DNA of 22,359 nt. It comes from Rodentolepis nana. Its lineage: Eukaryota > Platyhelminthes > Cestoda > Cyclophyllidea > Hymenolepididae. The translations under genes were made by a program, and so were the position numbers. The first letter of the stretch is position 1. Each line of letters begins with the position of its first letter. Under the pieces are notes generated by a model. The model made no database searches. It was given only the letters and a program-made list of their open reading frames with translations, and was not told the DNA's origin. Below are positions 1 to 11,060 of the stretch, piece by piece. The stretch is from contig UZAE01000488.1 in the NCBI GenBank assembly GCA_900617975.1, positions 1 to 22,359 of the forward strand, in the 5' to 3' direction.

Positions 1-290
1 CCCTGGGCAACGTATACTCATACGGTAAAAAAGTCTATTAGCCGGCAGTTGACTTCAGATTCCAAACTACCATCACCCCACTGTATGTCATACTTTCACA
101 GTATTCATTTTACCTTTTTGTCTAACTTTGTGCCTGTCTCTTCTACATCTTTGAAACACTCTTCTGTTCCTCCCCCCCCCCCATTCTCGACTTTATTTCA
201 CTTTGATGTTCCTCCCCTCTATGAAGCCTGAAGTCAACTAAAGGCCTAATGATAACTATCAAAACGCCTGCCATTTGATATAAATAAATA
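1..290 (+). mobile_element. SINE-like element copy 1, 5' end cut by window
   Basis: This is the first copy of the dispersed short retroposon family. The window starts inside its head (CCCTGGGCAACGTATACTC), so about 40 bp are missing. It keeps the single GTCTATTAGCCGGCAGTTGA module, the CCACTGTATGTCATA segment, the pyrimidine-rich middle, the 3' domain (TAATGATAACTATCAAAACG, then CGCCTGCCATTTGATA) and an ATAAATAAATA tail. A C11 run at 172-182 interrupts the pyrimidine-rich part. The 60-residue open frame inside it is not coding, because other copies do not keep that frame. The target-site duplication cannot be tested because the 5' flank is outside the window. Confidence 0.85.
172..182 (+). 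repeat. C11 homopolymer inside SINE copy 1
   Basis: Eleven cytosines lie in the pyrimidine-rich part of copy 1. Copy 5 has a C10 run at the homologous place (11271-11280), while copies 3, 4 and 7 do not. The site is therefore slippage-prone within the family. Confidence 0.9.
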
Positions 291-2662
291 TTATAGGATA
301 TTTGCTAATTTTCCTGATTCGTTGTCAACATTGTTGTAAAAGACTTTTCAAAACTGTTCAACAAATATTGCTCGTTATTTCCGATTTTATTGACTCAATT
401 ATTTATTTTTGTTTCAAATGATCTTGTAAAGGACACTGAAGATATCTTTTGAGATGAAATAAAAATTTTCAGTTAGATGAGTTGTGATGACTGCATTCAC
501 CCAAGGTGTAAAATCTTTATTAAACCACGTCTAGCAGTGTCTAATCACAAGTAAGATGAAGTGAAGCAAACACAGCTGGGTAATTAGACTTAATGAGCTC
601 CTGTCTTCTGGACTTTACGACACACTAGCAAGAAAGCAGGAAAACACACAAGTTTCTGCTGTTAAATCTATTAATTCCAGATTTTCCTAATTTACACAAT
701 CAGATTTTCGTCTTGACAACTCGTCTTATGAGTTGTGCCTTTGGTCGTAGAAATTCTTCTTTGTATTCGTTTGAAGTCCCTCCTCTCTTCTTGTGGTCAG
801 TCGTGACGACTTATTCCTTTTCGTTTTCATAAGAAGTGTATTAAACTTTATCTGAAATTGTTCCCTTAACAGTTACTTAGGACCTGTCATTTTCTTTCCT
901 CTTAACTTGGAATTTTCGTATGGTAAGTTAGCAACAGGAGGCTCTATAACCTAATTATTTCATAGCAAGTTCACTTTTCTCTTTCTTCCTATAGCCTAAA
1001 CGCACGACTGGTTACTTCAGGACGCCTCTTCCTTATACTTGCTTCTCCTCGTTTTCCGTAGAAACTTCGCCGAAACTCCTCTGCGACTCATATCCTTTTT
1101 CAGATTGGCTATTGATGTTGTCACACTATGCTCTCTGTATTTTGAGTTTCGTTCTGCTCAGTCTTCTCCAATGTACCCGTCAGCCGCATGAGTTGTCAAA
1201 GTGATATTTATGAGGGCAAAAACGTGCTAATTGAAAATTGTTACAGAACCTCCATACTTTAGAGGCCTACGGTGAATGAAAACATTACTCAATGCAGCTT
1301 CATCAGAAATTCCATCCACATATATCTTCCGTCACCTCAAAAGTCAGTTCATTGCCTGCTTTTGACATTCTGAAGCATTGATATTTAATATAAGTTTGAT
1401 AGAGATCTTAGTGACCTCTCAAGATATAAGATTTGCCGCAAAATTTTCGTAAAGACAAATATATTTACAATTAGCATTACGATGGTAGGAATAGGTCTGC
1501 TAACTTATAAATTTATTCAACTCATTTTTGTTTTGTTAACCTTGAAAACGAATTAATATTCTGAATGACAATTTGCATTCTCGGACACACAACGAAGGTA
1601 GAAATTGAAATGTTAAAAAATAAGCCCCAATTAGGGCTAAACATCGCAGACAAACCTTTGTCGGATCATTTAATTTACGGTTTTTCAACTCGTAACACCC
1701 ATGCAGTCAATGTTTGAGAAACTGAGACCAAGAATTAAATATTGTGGTACTCATTGATGCCCTGATGGTGCTCTCTCAAACTCTACGTCTGCTTCCTTTT
1801 AAGTACTTTTTAAACATTACAGTATTCAATGATAATTGCTTCTCGGAAATAAAAATAGAATATTCTTGCATTATTGTGGATAGTTTTTGCTATCTAAAGA
1901 CTTGAAATTTCTGTTCGCATGTCGCATATGAGGAAGGTAGTGCACAAGTCAGTTGGGCTAACAGCGAGTTTGAATTTTGACCTTAAAATAAGCACACCAG
2001 TCATTAATAATAAATAAAATGAAGTATAATGGAATATAATTATTACTGCTCTTTTCCCAAATGAATTATTGTTTTAAATATTTGGCTCACATTAATATAG
2101 AGCCTCCCCCCCCCCGCCCCCCAACAGCTCCTTCTTTATGCCACGCCTTCCTGGTTCGCTTTACGTCTCATTATTGGATCAACTTTCTTTCCTATTGAGC
2201 TGTTAATTATTCTAGGTTATTTATTGAATTTCATCTTGCTCCGTTTTGTCATCACTAATTCCACCGAAGAATTATCACAAGGGACTCAATTTCCATTCGT
2301 CCTACAATTTCCCTCAAACTTTGTTTTTTTTCAATTTGGATTTCCTCTTTCCACGCGTATTCGCTCGAGACCTTCGAGTCGACTGCATTGAACAACAATT
2401 AGAGCTCACTTTGTTATTAAAGAAACTTATTTATTCTCAATTTGACCAAAATTGTTTATTTTCGAATCAATTTTTTTCTCTATTTAAAAAGTGAGTTGGG
2501 TCAAGATGCTGCTTCCTCCTCTTCTTTGTTATTATGCGAATTTTGGCAGCGCTACTTGGTTGACCTTCGATTTTGACCTCAAAATTGAATTATTCTTGCT
2601 GCGATTGGCACACTGCTTTTTTGCCTCTCCATGACATTTGAGCGAGTTATATATACAGAACC
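291..2662. other. Non-coding AT-rich stretch
   Basis: I see no supportable gene here. Stops are frequent in all frames, and the 82-residue frame at 2246-2494 is Phe/Leu-rich low-complexity translation without a recognisable domain. The only clear local structure is the interrupted poly-C tract at 2106-2122. Scattered TAAT/ATTA words are common, as expected in AT-rich DNA. Confidence 0.6.
2106..2122 (+). repeat. Interrupted poly-C tract (C10-G-C6)
   Basis: Ten cytosines, one guanine and six cytosines stand in an otherwise AT-rich stretch. The complementary strand has guanine runs long enough for G-quadruplex formation. It is also a likely site of polymerase slippage and sequencing error. Confidence 0.85.
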
Positions 2663-3597
2663 GGGTTGTGCAATAGACTTACCTCCACGTGGTGCACCCT
2701 GGGAAACGTATGCTCATACGGCAAAAAAGTCTATTAACTGGCAGGACGTATACAATACGGCAAAAAAGTCTATTAACCGGCAGTTTGACTTCAAACTATC
2801 GGCAAAAAGGTCTATTAACCGGCATTTGACTTCTGACTTCATACCGCAAAAAGGTCTATTAACTGGCAGTTGACTTCTCACTTCACAAAAAAGTCTATAA
2901 ACCGGCAGTTGACTTCTGACTTCATGTGGCAAAAAAGTCTATTAACCGGCAGTTGACTTCTCACTTCATACCGCAAAAAGGTCTATTAACTGGCAGTTGA
3001 CTTCTCACTTCACAAAAAAGTCTATTGACTGGCAGTTGACTTCTCACTACTCAAACGGCAAAAAAGTCTATAAACCGGCAGTTGACTTCTGACTGAAAAG
3101 GTCTATTAACTGGCAGTTGACTTCTGACTTCAAATAAAAGTCTATCAATCGGCAGTTGACTTCTCACTTCAAACTAAAGTCTATTACCTGGCAGTTGACT
3201 TCAAACTACCATGAGTAAGTCTATTAACTGGCAGTTGACTTCTGAGTTCAAACTATCATGACCCCACTGTATGGCATATTCGACCACTTCCACTGTTTGC
3301 CATGACCCCACTGTATGTCTACTTTAACGGTACAAGTCTATTAACTGGCAGTTGACTTCTCACTTCAAGCTACAATGGCCCAATTGTATGCTATATTCTA
3401 ACACTTCCACAGCACTCATCCTACCTTTTCTCTGTCTTTGTGCCTGTCTATTTTGCATCTTTGAATCACTCTTCTGTTCGTCACTCCTCTGCTTTCTGCT
3501 ACTTTGATGTTCCTTCCCCCTATGAAGCCTGAAGTCAGCTATAGGATGAATGATAATTATCAAAACGCCTATCATTTGAAATAAATAAATAAATATT
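2663..3597 (+). mobile_element. SINE-like element copy 2 with internal minisatellite expansion
   Basis: This copy has the family head (TTGTGCAATAGACTTACC, then the ACGTGGTGCACCCTGGG segment), the usual middle and a 3' domain ending in ATAAATAAATAAATAT. The repeat TACAGAACC at 2654-2662 and 3598-3606 flanks it as a target-site duplication, and the match continues imperfectly on both sides (ATATATACAGAACCGGG against ATATTTACAGAACCTGG). It is about 935 bp instead of 320-340 bp because the GTCTATTAAC-GGCAGTTGACTTC module has multiplied (see 2722-3249). A second local duplication repeats CATGACCCCACTGTATG at 3257-3273 and 3301-3317 and adds a 14th module copy at 3336. The open frames on both strands here only translate the repeat. 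Confidence 0.9.
2722..3249 (+). repeat. Tandem array of 13 units of about 35-46 bp (minisatellite)
   Basis: The motif GTCTATTAACYGGCAGTTGA with following CTTCT recurs with GTCT starts at 2729, 2768, 2810, 2854, 2893, 2937, 2981, 3020, 3066, 3101, 3140, 3179 and 3219. Spacings are 39, 42, 44, 39, 44, 44, 39, 46, 35, 39, 39 and 40 bp. The length difference comes mostly from linkers such as CATACCG or CATGTGG before the A-run. The stretches starting near 2841 and 2968 are almost identical over about 55 bp, giving a 127-bp higher-order period (44+44+39). Other family copies carry this unit once, so the array arose by expansion inside the element. Confidence 0.95.
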
Positions 3598-4130
3598 TAC
3601 AGAACCTGGCGCAATGAAACTCAATTCAGATCCACCATTTAGAGTTTTATGGGGAAAGCGGACATTCGTAGGCATGCTTTTCACGGAAATTCTTTCAAGT
3701 AATTTCGAAGTCATGCCACTGTCATTTTTAATGACCACGTGCGCGCTTTACTTCACAAGATGCCTTAATGCGATATTGTTTCTTTATTCAATCATTCCGA
3801 AAATTTAAAAAATAACTTACTTCCGACTGAAGAGTTTTTCGAAGACCACCCAAATAACTATTAAATATATTCGAATTAATTTCTTCCAAATAAAAGAAGA
3901 AATGGAGAATTCAAAATATGTAATCTCAGGACATGTATTTGATATTCAGACTTCAGAATGTTTCAAAGAGATGGTAAGACATCTTATAAATTACCGGAGT
4001 TTGACTATTCATAAAAAACTTGCCTATTCTATTTAAATTTAGACCTGAGATGAAATGAATGAAATATTTTGGACGCTCCTTTTGCAGTAGGTTTGTTTCT
4101 GGGTCATAGTAAAACAATGTAAATATCTTT
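3598..4130. other. Non-coding stretch between copy 2 and the candidate exon
   Basis: No gene is supported. Short frames on both strands (3614-3808 plus, 3535-3738 minus, 3953-4144 minus) show no domain I recognise. If the candidate minus-strand exon at 4131-4352 is real, this is its 3' side. On the minus strand an AATAAA occurs across the stop codon itself, and another near 3781-3786 (TTTATT on the plus strand), about 350 bp downstream. Confidence 0.45.
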
Positions 4131-4352
4131 TTATTTGTTTTCATGTTCGTAAACTTTGGTGAATCGTTCTTCTACCATCGTAAAATTTTTTCCTCTTTCT
4201 TCAGAATTAATTAGTCGCTTTTCTGATGGTTCATCAGGATAGATTTGAATTCTTTCACATTCAAAGCCAATTTTGAGTTCAGTATTTACATTTTGAAGTT
4301 GTCTTATTTTTCCTCGCCATCTTTTATGATCTACAATCTCCATATCCCAATT
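4131..4352 (-). CDS. Candidate 3'-terminal exon, unidentified charged protein
   Basis: Read on the minus strand, this is an open frame of about 73 codons ending in TAA. Its composition is protein-like: highly charged, with a Trp-Arg-Gly-Lys-Ile-Arg-Gln-Leu-Gln stretch suggesting a short helical or coiled-coil segment, then Tyr-Pro-Asp-Glu-Pro-Ser-Glu-Lys. It can begin at an in-frame ATG (4343). More likely it begins at a splice acceptor, because the bases just upstream on that strand form a pyrimidine-rich run ending in CTGAG at 4357-4353, and the frame is open through that AG. I found no matching upstream exon or donor in a compatible phase and recognise no family. It could be a real last exon, a retroposed fragment, or a chance frame. 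Confidence 0.3.
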   Translation of the reverse strand, partial: NWDMEIVDHKRWRGKIRQLQNVNTELKIGFECERIQIYPDEPSEKRLINSEERGKNFTMVEERFTKVYEHENK

Positions 4353-6173
4353 CTCAGCATAGGGTTGAGGGGAGGATGAACAAGATGGTCAAATAATGAA
4401 ATCTCAAATTAGGCCAATAGTATAAAGAAAGCAAATAGTAATGAAGGAGAAAAAATTAATTAATATTTTCATTAGGGGAAATATTTAATAAAATACATTT
4501 TGATCTGATAACTTCGAAATTTGAGTTTCGGAAGTTGAAACTATACACTGCAACCCAAAACCTCGGGCATTAATCTCATTGAAAACTGTACTTACTCAAA
4601 CGCGGTGCATGATCGTCCACAAAAATCAATATAGAGCTTCATAGCTAAAATCAATATTTCCGTATAGTAGTACAAATATCACCGTTATTATTTTTTACAA
4701 ACATAATAAACTCCATATCGTCAGCGAAAATCTATGGGATTTTGGGTTATTTGTCCGAAAATGCTCATAACATTTAAATTCTAAGTTATGTTTTCGAAAT
4801 TATGATGCGGAAACTCAGTACTTCAATACCAAAATAAGGTAAATAGCTCAAATGTAAATACAAATCATGATTGGCTTAAACCCTTTTCATTCATAACAAA
4901 AAATGCGTTGATGTTATTGAATTTAGATTACCTGACTTTTCTAGTCATCAGCAAAGCGATTGATTTTAACCTTTTCAACTGACGACCATCTGCCAAAAAG
5001 ACAAGCAAAGCATAATGTTGTTCTTCGACTTACTTGTATTATCATGTCCATTCTGAATTTCCTAAAGCTTGTTCTATCAGGAAATGAAGCTTTTATTTGG
5101 TCTTGAGTACTCCTAAGTTATAGTTTATCAGACAGCCAATTTATTGACATGAGTATGCTTAAAAAGGGGTAATAAAAGAGCAGCACATGGCGCTTTACCC
5201 ACACATTCAAATTACAACAAAAGATGGCTTAAAATAACTTAGTCAATAAAGTGATTGGAACAAAATTGGACGAAATATTTACGAAAGGCGATTGCTTAGC
5301 TAACGGCTAATACCAATATTGCCTGAAGCGAATCTGACTGATAAATGTCAGGTGAAACTACAATAACTTTACCGCTTGTCCCTAAATTTGATTTATGCCT
5401 CCTAATAACTTTATGAGCAAGTTAAGCATCATTATTTCCATCAATTATAAGGAGTTATTAATGTCATTCAACTCATGCTACCCCTGATATCGTCTGTTAA
5501 AATTAATTTCAACCACGTTAGAGCGTGGCTATGAGGTAAGCAAAGCTTATTCGACAGATCCCGAAGGTAATGGAAAAACTGAACATCAGCGCAGAATGTT
5601 TCAAATTTTAGCTGTTACTAAAGGCTTTCTCTCTTGCCTATTAAGATAAGATAGCGAATAACCAATCAACTGCTATTAATGCCGTCTTAAAGTTCAATCT
5701 TATTATCAGCTTGTAAACAAGCAAGTGCGATTTCTAAAATGATTAAAGTACGAGAAAAAATATTTAGACAAACATCGTTTGTTGGCTTAAGTATTCATAA
5801 GGGGAGACAAATTTACAGCATTAGTTTACTTCTCATGGATGTGTTTCTTATTGCTTAAACTTGGTAGCATTATGCACTCCAGAGATAGGTGATCGAATTG
5901 GCATAACTTTGACTCCAAAATTTGACTATCAACTGACAATTGTCCTGGCATTACAACTAAACGTCCAGTTAAAATCTACTTAAAAATATTCAAATAGCCA
6001 GACTACGCATAAATGAAAGGCTGTTAATACCCTGTAGTACCAAGCTTTTCTGAGAGTGCACACAATCATTTAAGCGCTTATATCAGTTTTTGAAGCTATT
6101 AATGATTTTGGTAGCACCTGAATGCCTTGCTCTACCTCCCTATGTATTACGCTTCTATTGATGCTTGTGACGT
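4353..6173. other. Non-coding AT-rich stretch
   Basis: No gene, repeat array or RNA is supported. A donor-like GTAAGT (minus strand) occurs near 4590, but joining it to the 4352 acceptor breaks the downstream frame. The stretch would be intron if the candidate exon is real, otherwise intergenic. Confidence 0.5.
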
Positions 6174-6515
6174 GGAGTGCGCAATAGACTTACATCCACG
6201 TGGTGCACCCTGGGCAACGTATACTTTTAAGGCAAAAAGTCTATTGATCGGCAGTTGACTTCTTACTTCAAACTACTATAGCCCAACTATTTGTCATATT
6301 CGACCCCTTCTGAAGTACTCATCTTACCTTTTTTATGCCATTGTGTCTGTCTGTCTGTCTCTTTTATATCTGTGAATCACTCTTCTGTTCCACCTCTCGA
6401 CTTTTTGTCACTTTGATGTTCCTCCTCCTCCTCTCTGAGAAGCCCCGAAGTCAGCTCCAGGGCTAATGATAACTATCAAAACGCCTGCCATTTGATATAA
6501 ATTAATAAATAAATC
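6174..6515 (+). mobile_element. SINE-like element copy 3, full length with 10-bp TSD
   Basis: This is a clean full-length copy of 342 bp. It is flanked by a perfect direct repeat CTTGTGACGT at 6164-6173 and 6516-6525, the target-site duplication. The head reads GGAGTGCGCAATAGACTT. The single 40-bp module, the pyrimidine-rich middle with (TGTC)4, the 3' stem-loop TGATAACTATCA, GCCTGCCATTTGAT and an AT-rich AAAT-type tail follow in order. No open frame spans it, and it is best read as a non-autonomous element copied by target-primed reverse transcription. Confidence 0.93.
6344..6359 (+). repeat. (TGTC)4 microsatellite in SINE copy 3
   Basis: Four TGTC units lie within the pyrimidine-rich part of copy 3. 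The same place in copy 7 (15779-15796) also has a TCTG-type run, while copies 1, 2 and 4 have one or two units. The run is variable within the family. Confidence 0.85.
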
Positions 6516-7126
6516 CTTGTGACGTAATTGTCAAATGCCAAAAAATCAAGACAGAGACCTTAAAATCAGTCAGCCACATCAGAAATCGCAATTTTTTCTC
6601 AGTAATGGTCTCTTTACCTTCTTTACAAGTTAAATTTCTACTCCTACCCATTCCTGAACCTCCTATCCTTGTGCATTTGGCAAATACACCTATGCTCAAT
6701 CAAGCACTCATTTCGTGAAGGCTCTTGTACTTTATCTGCTGTATTGAAGATAATTTGATCAACAGTAGGTTAAATAAGCTAATTTGGTCTGGTTTCTTAA
6801 GTGAAAATCCCGCTTACTTTTTGATTGACGCTTGAGTAATTGGATAAAACAAGTAAAAGTTTGGATGGCGCTGCAAGCTTTAAAATTTGGCCCAATCAAA
6901 TATTCATCTACTTTTTTACATCTAATTTAATTAATATTCATTATTTCAAACATTGCTAAAGGTGAGTTTTTATCGCGGACTTATCAATATTGCTTAACCT
7001 TCAAAAATAATGATAAGGGCAGTCATCTTGACTATTAAATTTTAATTGTAGCAACTCTAATTAATCAAGTGAAGAAATCTGTCTTTTCACAAAAAGGGTA
7101 TTCATTCAGGTGAAAAGCTGATAATA

Positions 7127-7156
7127 CCTCCCCCTACTCCCCCCCCCCAGCTCCCC
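7127..7156 (+). repeat. C-rich tract with C10 run (7139-7148)
   Basis: Successive C runs (CC, C5, C10, C4) are separated by one to four bases. The minus strand therefore offers several guanine runs, a possible but irregular G-quadruplex. Confidence 0.75.
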
Positions 7157-8562
7157 GCAAAATAAAACAATTCGAAAACATTTATTTCTTCGTTAATGCT
7201 GAATTAATAAATTCGCCTAATTAAATTAACTTTCAACTATGCTATTCTAATTATTGTCTGGCTTAGTTACCATCGAATTATTATTTACTGGTTAAATGTG
7301 ACAAAATAAACCCATTTTTTTCAATAAAATGAACTATTTCAGCGATTGTCTTTGCCCATTTTCACCACCCTCGTTCCCCATGAGAATAGCCTTTTATTTT
7401 GCCAAATCGCCAAAAGATTCCCCATAACTGGACCATTATTTCGGGTACTGCGATACATTACACAGACAAAGGTGTGCGGTAATTGCGATTGAATTTTGAA
7501 TGAATAGTATGATTAAGTTGGAGGATTAATTGACGAAGTCAAGGCCGCACTTTTTTATAGATGAATTAAAATGCATGGGATATTTTATGAAATATTAAGA
7601 TTACTAAGATGGAGAGATCACTTCTATGTGAAATATAATTTTAATACCCTACTCCAGGTAATTCCTTTTGCTTAACTACATTTCTCCCCTATCAAGTTTG
7701 TAAATCATAAAACTGCTCTCAAAGTAAATCAAAGCATTCTCATCTCTCTTGTTTCATGAGAAGTAATTGTCATTGAATAAAGTGGTGTTCAGAAAATGAT
7801 TGAAAGGAGCCGCACATAGAGGTGGAGAGAGAGGGAAATGTCAAGGCATCAATGACTACCCCATTGTTTGATCATTAGTCTCAGTTTCCCCAGCTTTTAC
7901 TGCATAGTTGGTGCGAATTGAAAAACATCAATTTAAAGGATCTTGCAAATGTTTGCCTGCGATTTACAGTACTAATTGGTGATTCTTTTAGCGAGTAAAT
8001 ATTTCCTTTCATTGTGGGTTCGAGAATGCAAATGGCCTTACAGGATATTAATTGGTTCGTAATTTCATCAACGCAGAGACGAGATGAGTAAAGTGCTACG
8101 TTTACATGGCTCCGTTTTCTTAAGTTGAACCCCATTTTATAGTTAACCTAATGTCAAAGTTTTAAAAGAGCCGCATATTTTTCAAGATGACATTTTGTAA
8201 ATTAAAACTTGTCCAGTCTATTAATGAGTAATAATGTTAAGTCTGCTTCACTGTAGGCAGTTTAAAGTGAGTAGTAATTCATTTGTTGCATAACAATAGA
8301 AGATTAAGCTTTCTTTAGAATCGGGTTTTGATTTAGGCTTGAGTATGGCAACACCGCCGACGTAACAACAACTTTCATGGAGAACAATTAGACCGTCCTA
8401 AATTACTGACGAAGAAACAGTAGGAAATTGCCATGATTCTGTAAGAATGGTTTGCCTCACCCAAAAAATCGACACATTCTCTGATTCTGTAAGTTAACGA
8501 ATTTCATCATAAAACCGGTGTAAATCCTCCTTTAGTTAACTAGTTCTATAAGTGTGAAGATG

Positions 8563-8581
8563 TTTAGCATTTAGCATTTAG
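8563..8581 (+). repeat. Short tandem of TTTAGCA
   Basis: Two full 7-bp units TTTAGCA are followed by a partial TTTAG. This is a minor direct repeat with no evident function. Confidence 0.7.
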
Positions 8582-9143
8582 GAAGTACAAGTTAGACTGT
8601 TGTGGAATTGAGGACTTGGAGACAATAGGGCCTTGAAAAGTGTCATCCACCTAAAAATAAATTCCTATTAAAATCTTGATGGAAAGTTCAAATTCCCTCT
8701 GATTACCTTGGTGAAAAATCTTCCAATCTGTGAAGATGTTTCAAGTGTCTTTCTCTCATCAAAGACCATGATCTAAGTGATCTAGTTTACCGTCTCAAAA
8801 TGATTTTTTAAAACAATTTGTTTTCCCTGCGAAATTTCGTAACGAATCTGGTGTTTTGAGAGGTTTCCAAGACCGCTATCAAACTGCACTCAAGCACCAA
8901 CGCCTCAGAATGCTCGAAGCAAGTGTGATAAATTCATGTTGTTGGTGATATTGCTGGTGAAGCTATATTACGGAATGTTTTTTTCACCGTAAGTCTCTAA
9001 CTGCTTAAAGCTCTGCAAAAAATTTCAAGTTTGCCCATTTACGTCCTCATAAATTTCATATTGGCAACTCTTGTGGCTGAAGTGTTTGCAAGAAAAAGAT
9101 GAGTAGAAAGAAACCTGAATTAATATTATTAGTTTCTAATTGT

Positions 9144-9479
9144 GGGTTGTGCGATGGACTAACCTCTACATGCCGTATCCTGGACAGCGTATTCTCATAC
9201 GTTAAAAATGTCTATTAACCGACAGTTGACTTCTTACTTCAAACTACCATGACCCCATTGTGTGTCATACTCGACCACTTCCATTGTACTCACCTTATCT
9301 TACCTTTTTCTCTACCTTTGTGTCTGGTTGGCTCGTTTGCATCTATGAATCCCTCCTCTGTTCCTCCTCTCGACTTTTTTGTGACGTTGATGTTTTTCCC
9401 CTCTGTGAAGCCAGAAGTCCACTAAGGGGCTAATGATAACTTTCACAAAGCCCGCCATTTTATTTAAACAAATAAATAA
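9144..9479 (+). mobile_element. SINE-like element copy 4, diverged
   Basis: This is a full-length but more diverged copy. The head is GGTTGTGCGATGGACT and the module reads GTCTATTAACCGACAGTTGA. The 3' domain has TGATAACTTTCAC, which weakens the stem-loop seen in other copies, then CCGCCATTTTATTTAAAC and an AAATAAATAA tail. A degraded target-site duplication is possible: AGTTTCTAATTGT at 9131-9143 against AGTTTTGGATTGT at 9480-9492 (10 of 13 match). Its divergence suggests an older insertion than copies 3 and 5. Confidence 0.87.
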
Positions 9480-11060
9480 AGTTTTGGATTGTTTTACCTG
9501 TTATAGTTTTCATCTCACTACATGGACAAATCTAAGGGCAGTCTAACAAATCCTTTGGCTAATCACTGTGAAGGTTTTGGCAGCTGCTTCTCAATTAGAT
9601 CATTGCTATTTATACCAAGATCATATAAAAAGCAATGAATGGCAGAAAAAATGCCTATTATTATCAGGTTATGATGTCTGAAACAGTATTTAACAAGTGT
9701 CTAGCGTCAAAAAAAACAAGAACAAATCTGAACATACTATAATGACAACTATAATAACTCAAAAGAGATATACCATTTTTGCAAAATTTAGTATCATTTT
9801 CAGTGCACTAATTAAACTAATTTAAGAAACACTAAGTGTTACATTTGCACTATGATATCAATGCGTTTTGCTCTCCGATATGGTTATGGAACAACATTTA
9901 TGTATAAACCTCGTAAAGATAGCTTTCAAGTGAGCATAACTTTCCTTAATAAAGTTAAATTGCATTTTCATTCACCTCACTGACTCTATTGATGCTTTGT
10001 CTTTATAATTAATTTTAAATTCAATTTTAATCTGTTTAAGTTATTTGATGCTTACTCAAAATTATTTAACTAAATTTGTTGCCAATGTTAGCATAACCCC
10101 CTATCGATAAAGTGCGCAATTGTTAAAATTTAAAAATGGGATGTAATTAGATTTTAGCAGTTAATGAATTAAATTAAATCAAAGATCAATTTATGTTTAA
10201 AAAAGCAGTACTGGTTAATTAATAATTTGATGATTCCTAATTATCCTCAATATTCACCATGTTTTTTATAAGCTTAGTAAAAGCTCTTTTGTGTTAATTT
10301 GGCGTCAACGCTGAGAATATTTGCCTGTATTACCTCGCCTTAATTTAAGAGGAAATCCAACTCACACTACGCACATAAGCCTTGGCTAAACCCCACCAAT
10401 CGCTATGGCAACACCCCCATGCATATACTGGCTCCTGAAATTAGCTAGGTTACCCCCCAACAATATCGAGGGAACAGGCCGTAGGTTGCGAAGTGAGTCT
10501 ATTCTAGTTGTGTGACTGCAAAAATGCTTATTCATTAAATTACAATTAAGGTTTGCCAACAATGTACTGACTATTGATTGGTGGTTGGCTGAATGGTCTC
10601 TACACTCCACGTCCACACGTTTCAGATCGCTCTAAGCCGCGCATTCGATGTCTTGGTTTAGCGGTGTTGGTAATGTATGCTACACAGAACTTATTGGGTG
10701 TTTAAATAACTTCGCTGGCTGTTAAAAGGAGAAGAAAGCACGCAAAGTACTTAATGAAATGAGCAACCCTGAGGCGAAAATACCCATTTACTAATTTACT
10801 GACAGAAAAGAAGCCTATCACTTCATTTTACATGGAAAACTTTTGTCATGTGGAGATTAGCATTGGGGAGCATAATTGAATACCTTATTTTGAATTCTAA
10901 ATCACCTCCTTTGAGAATCGATTGCTGTATTTGAGTTTATAATAATATTCCTTAAATAGATTATTATGATTTTCTCAAAATTAATCAACGTCAAATATGG
11001 ATGAAACTGAGTTATGTATGTGCATATATGGCTGTCCCATATCTTTATCATGTGATAAAG
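9480..11060. other. Non-coding stretch, TAAT-rich then locally GC-richer
   Basis: Around 9990-10250 TAATTA, TTAATTAA and ATTTAA words are dense. From about 10380 to 10660 the base composition is noticeably less AT-rich. The 76-residue minus-strand frame at 10386-10616 in that part has no recognisable domain. No gene is supported. Confidence 0.5.

Larger units (their letters stand above)
6516..9143. other. Non-coding AT-rich stretch
   Basis: It begins with the right-hand target-site duplication of copy 3. No gene is supported: the minus-strand frames at 6502-6699 and 7881-8135 show no recognisable domain or splice context. Local structure is limited to the C-rich tract at 7127-7156 and a short tandem of TTTAGCA at 8563-8581. 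Confidence 0.55.

Noticed and set aside
2714..2932. 72-residue minus-strand frame with repeated QLPV-RLF-like units, resembling a repeat protein
   Set aside because: It only translates the 39-44-bp minisatellite. The unit lengths are not multiples of three throughout, and the frame is not kept across the array.
4603..4620. Minus-strand VDDHAP word resembling the DDE region of Tc1-type transposases
   Set aside because: The flanking frame stops soon after, and none of the expected downstream motifs (such as SPDLNPIE) appear in any frame nearby.
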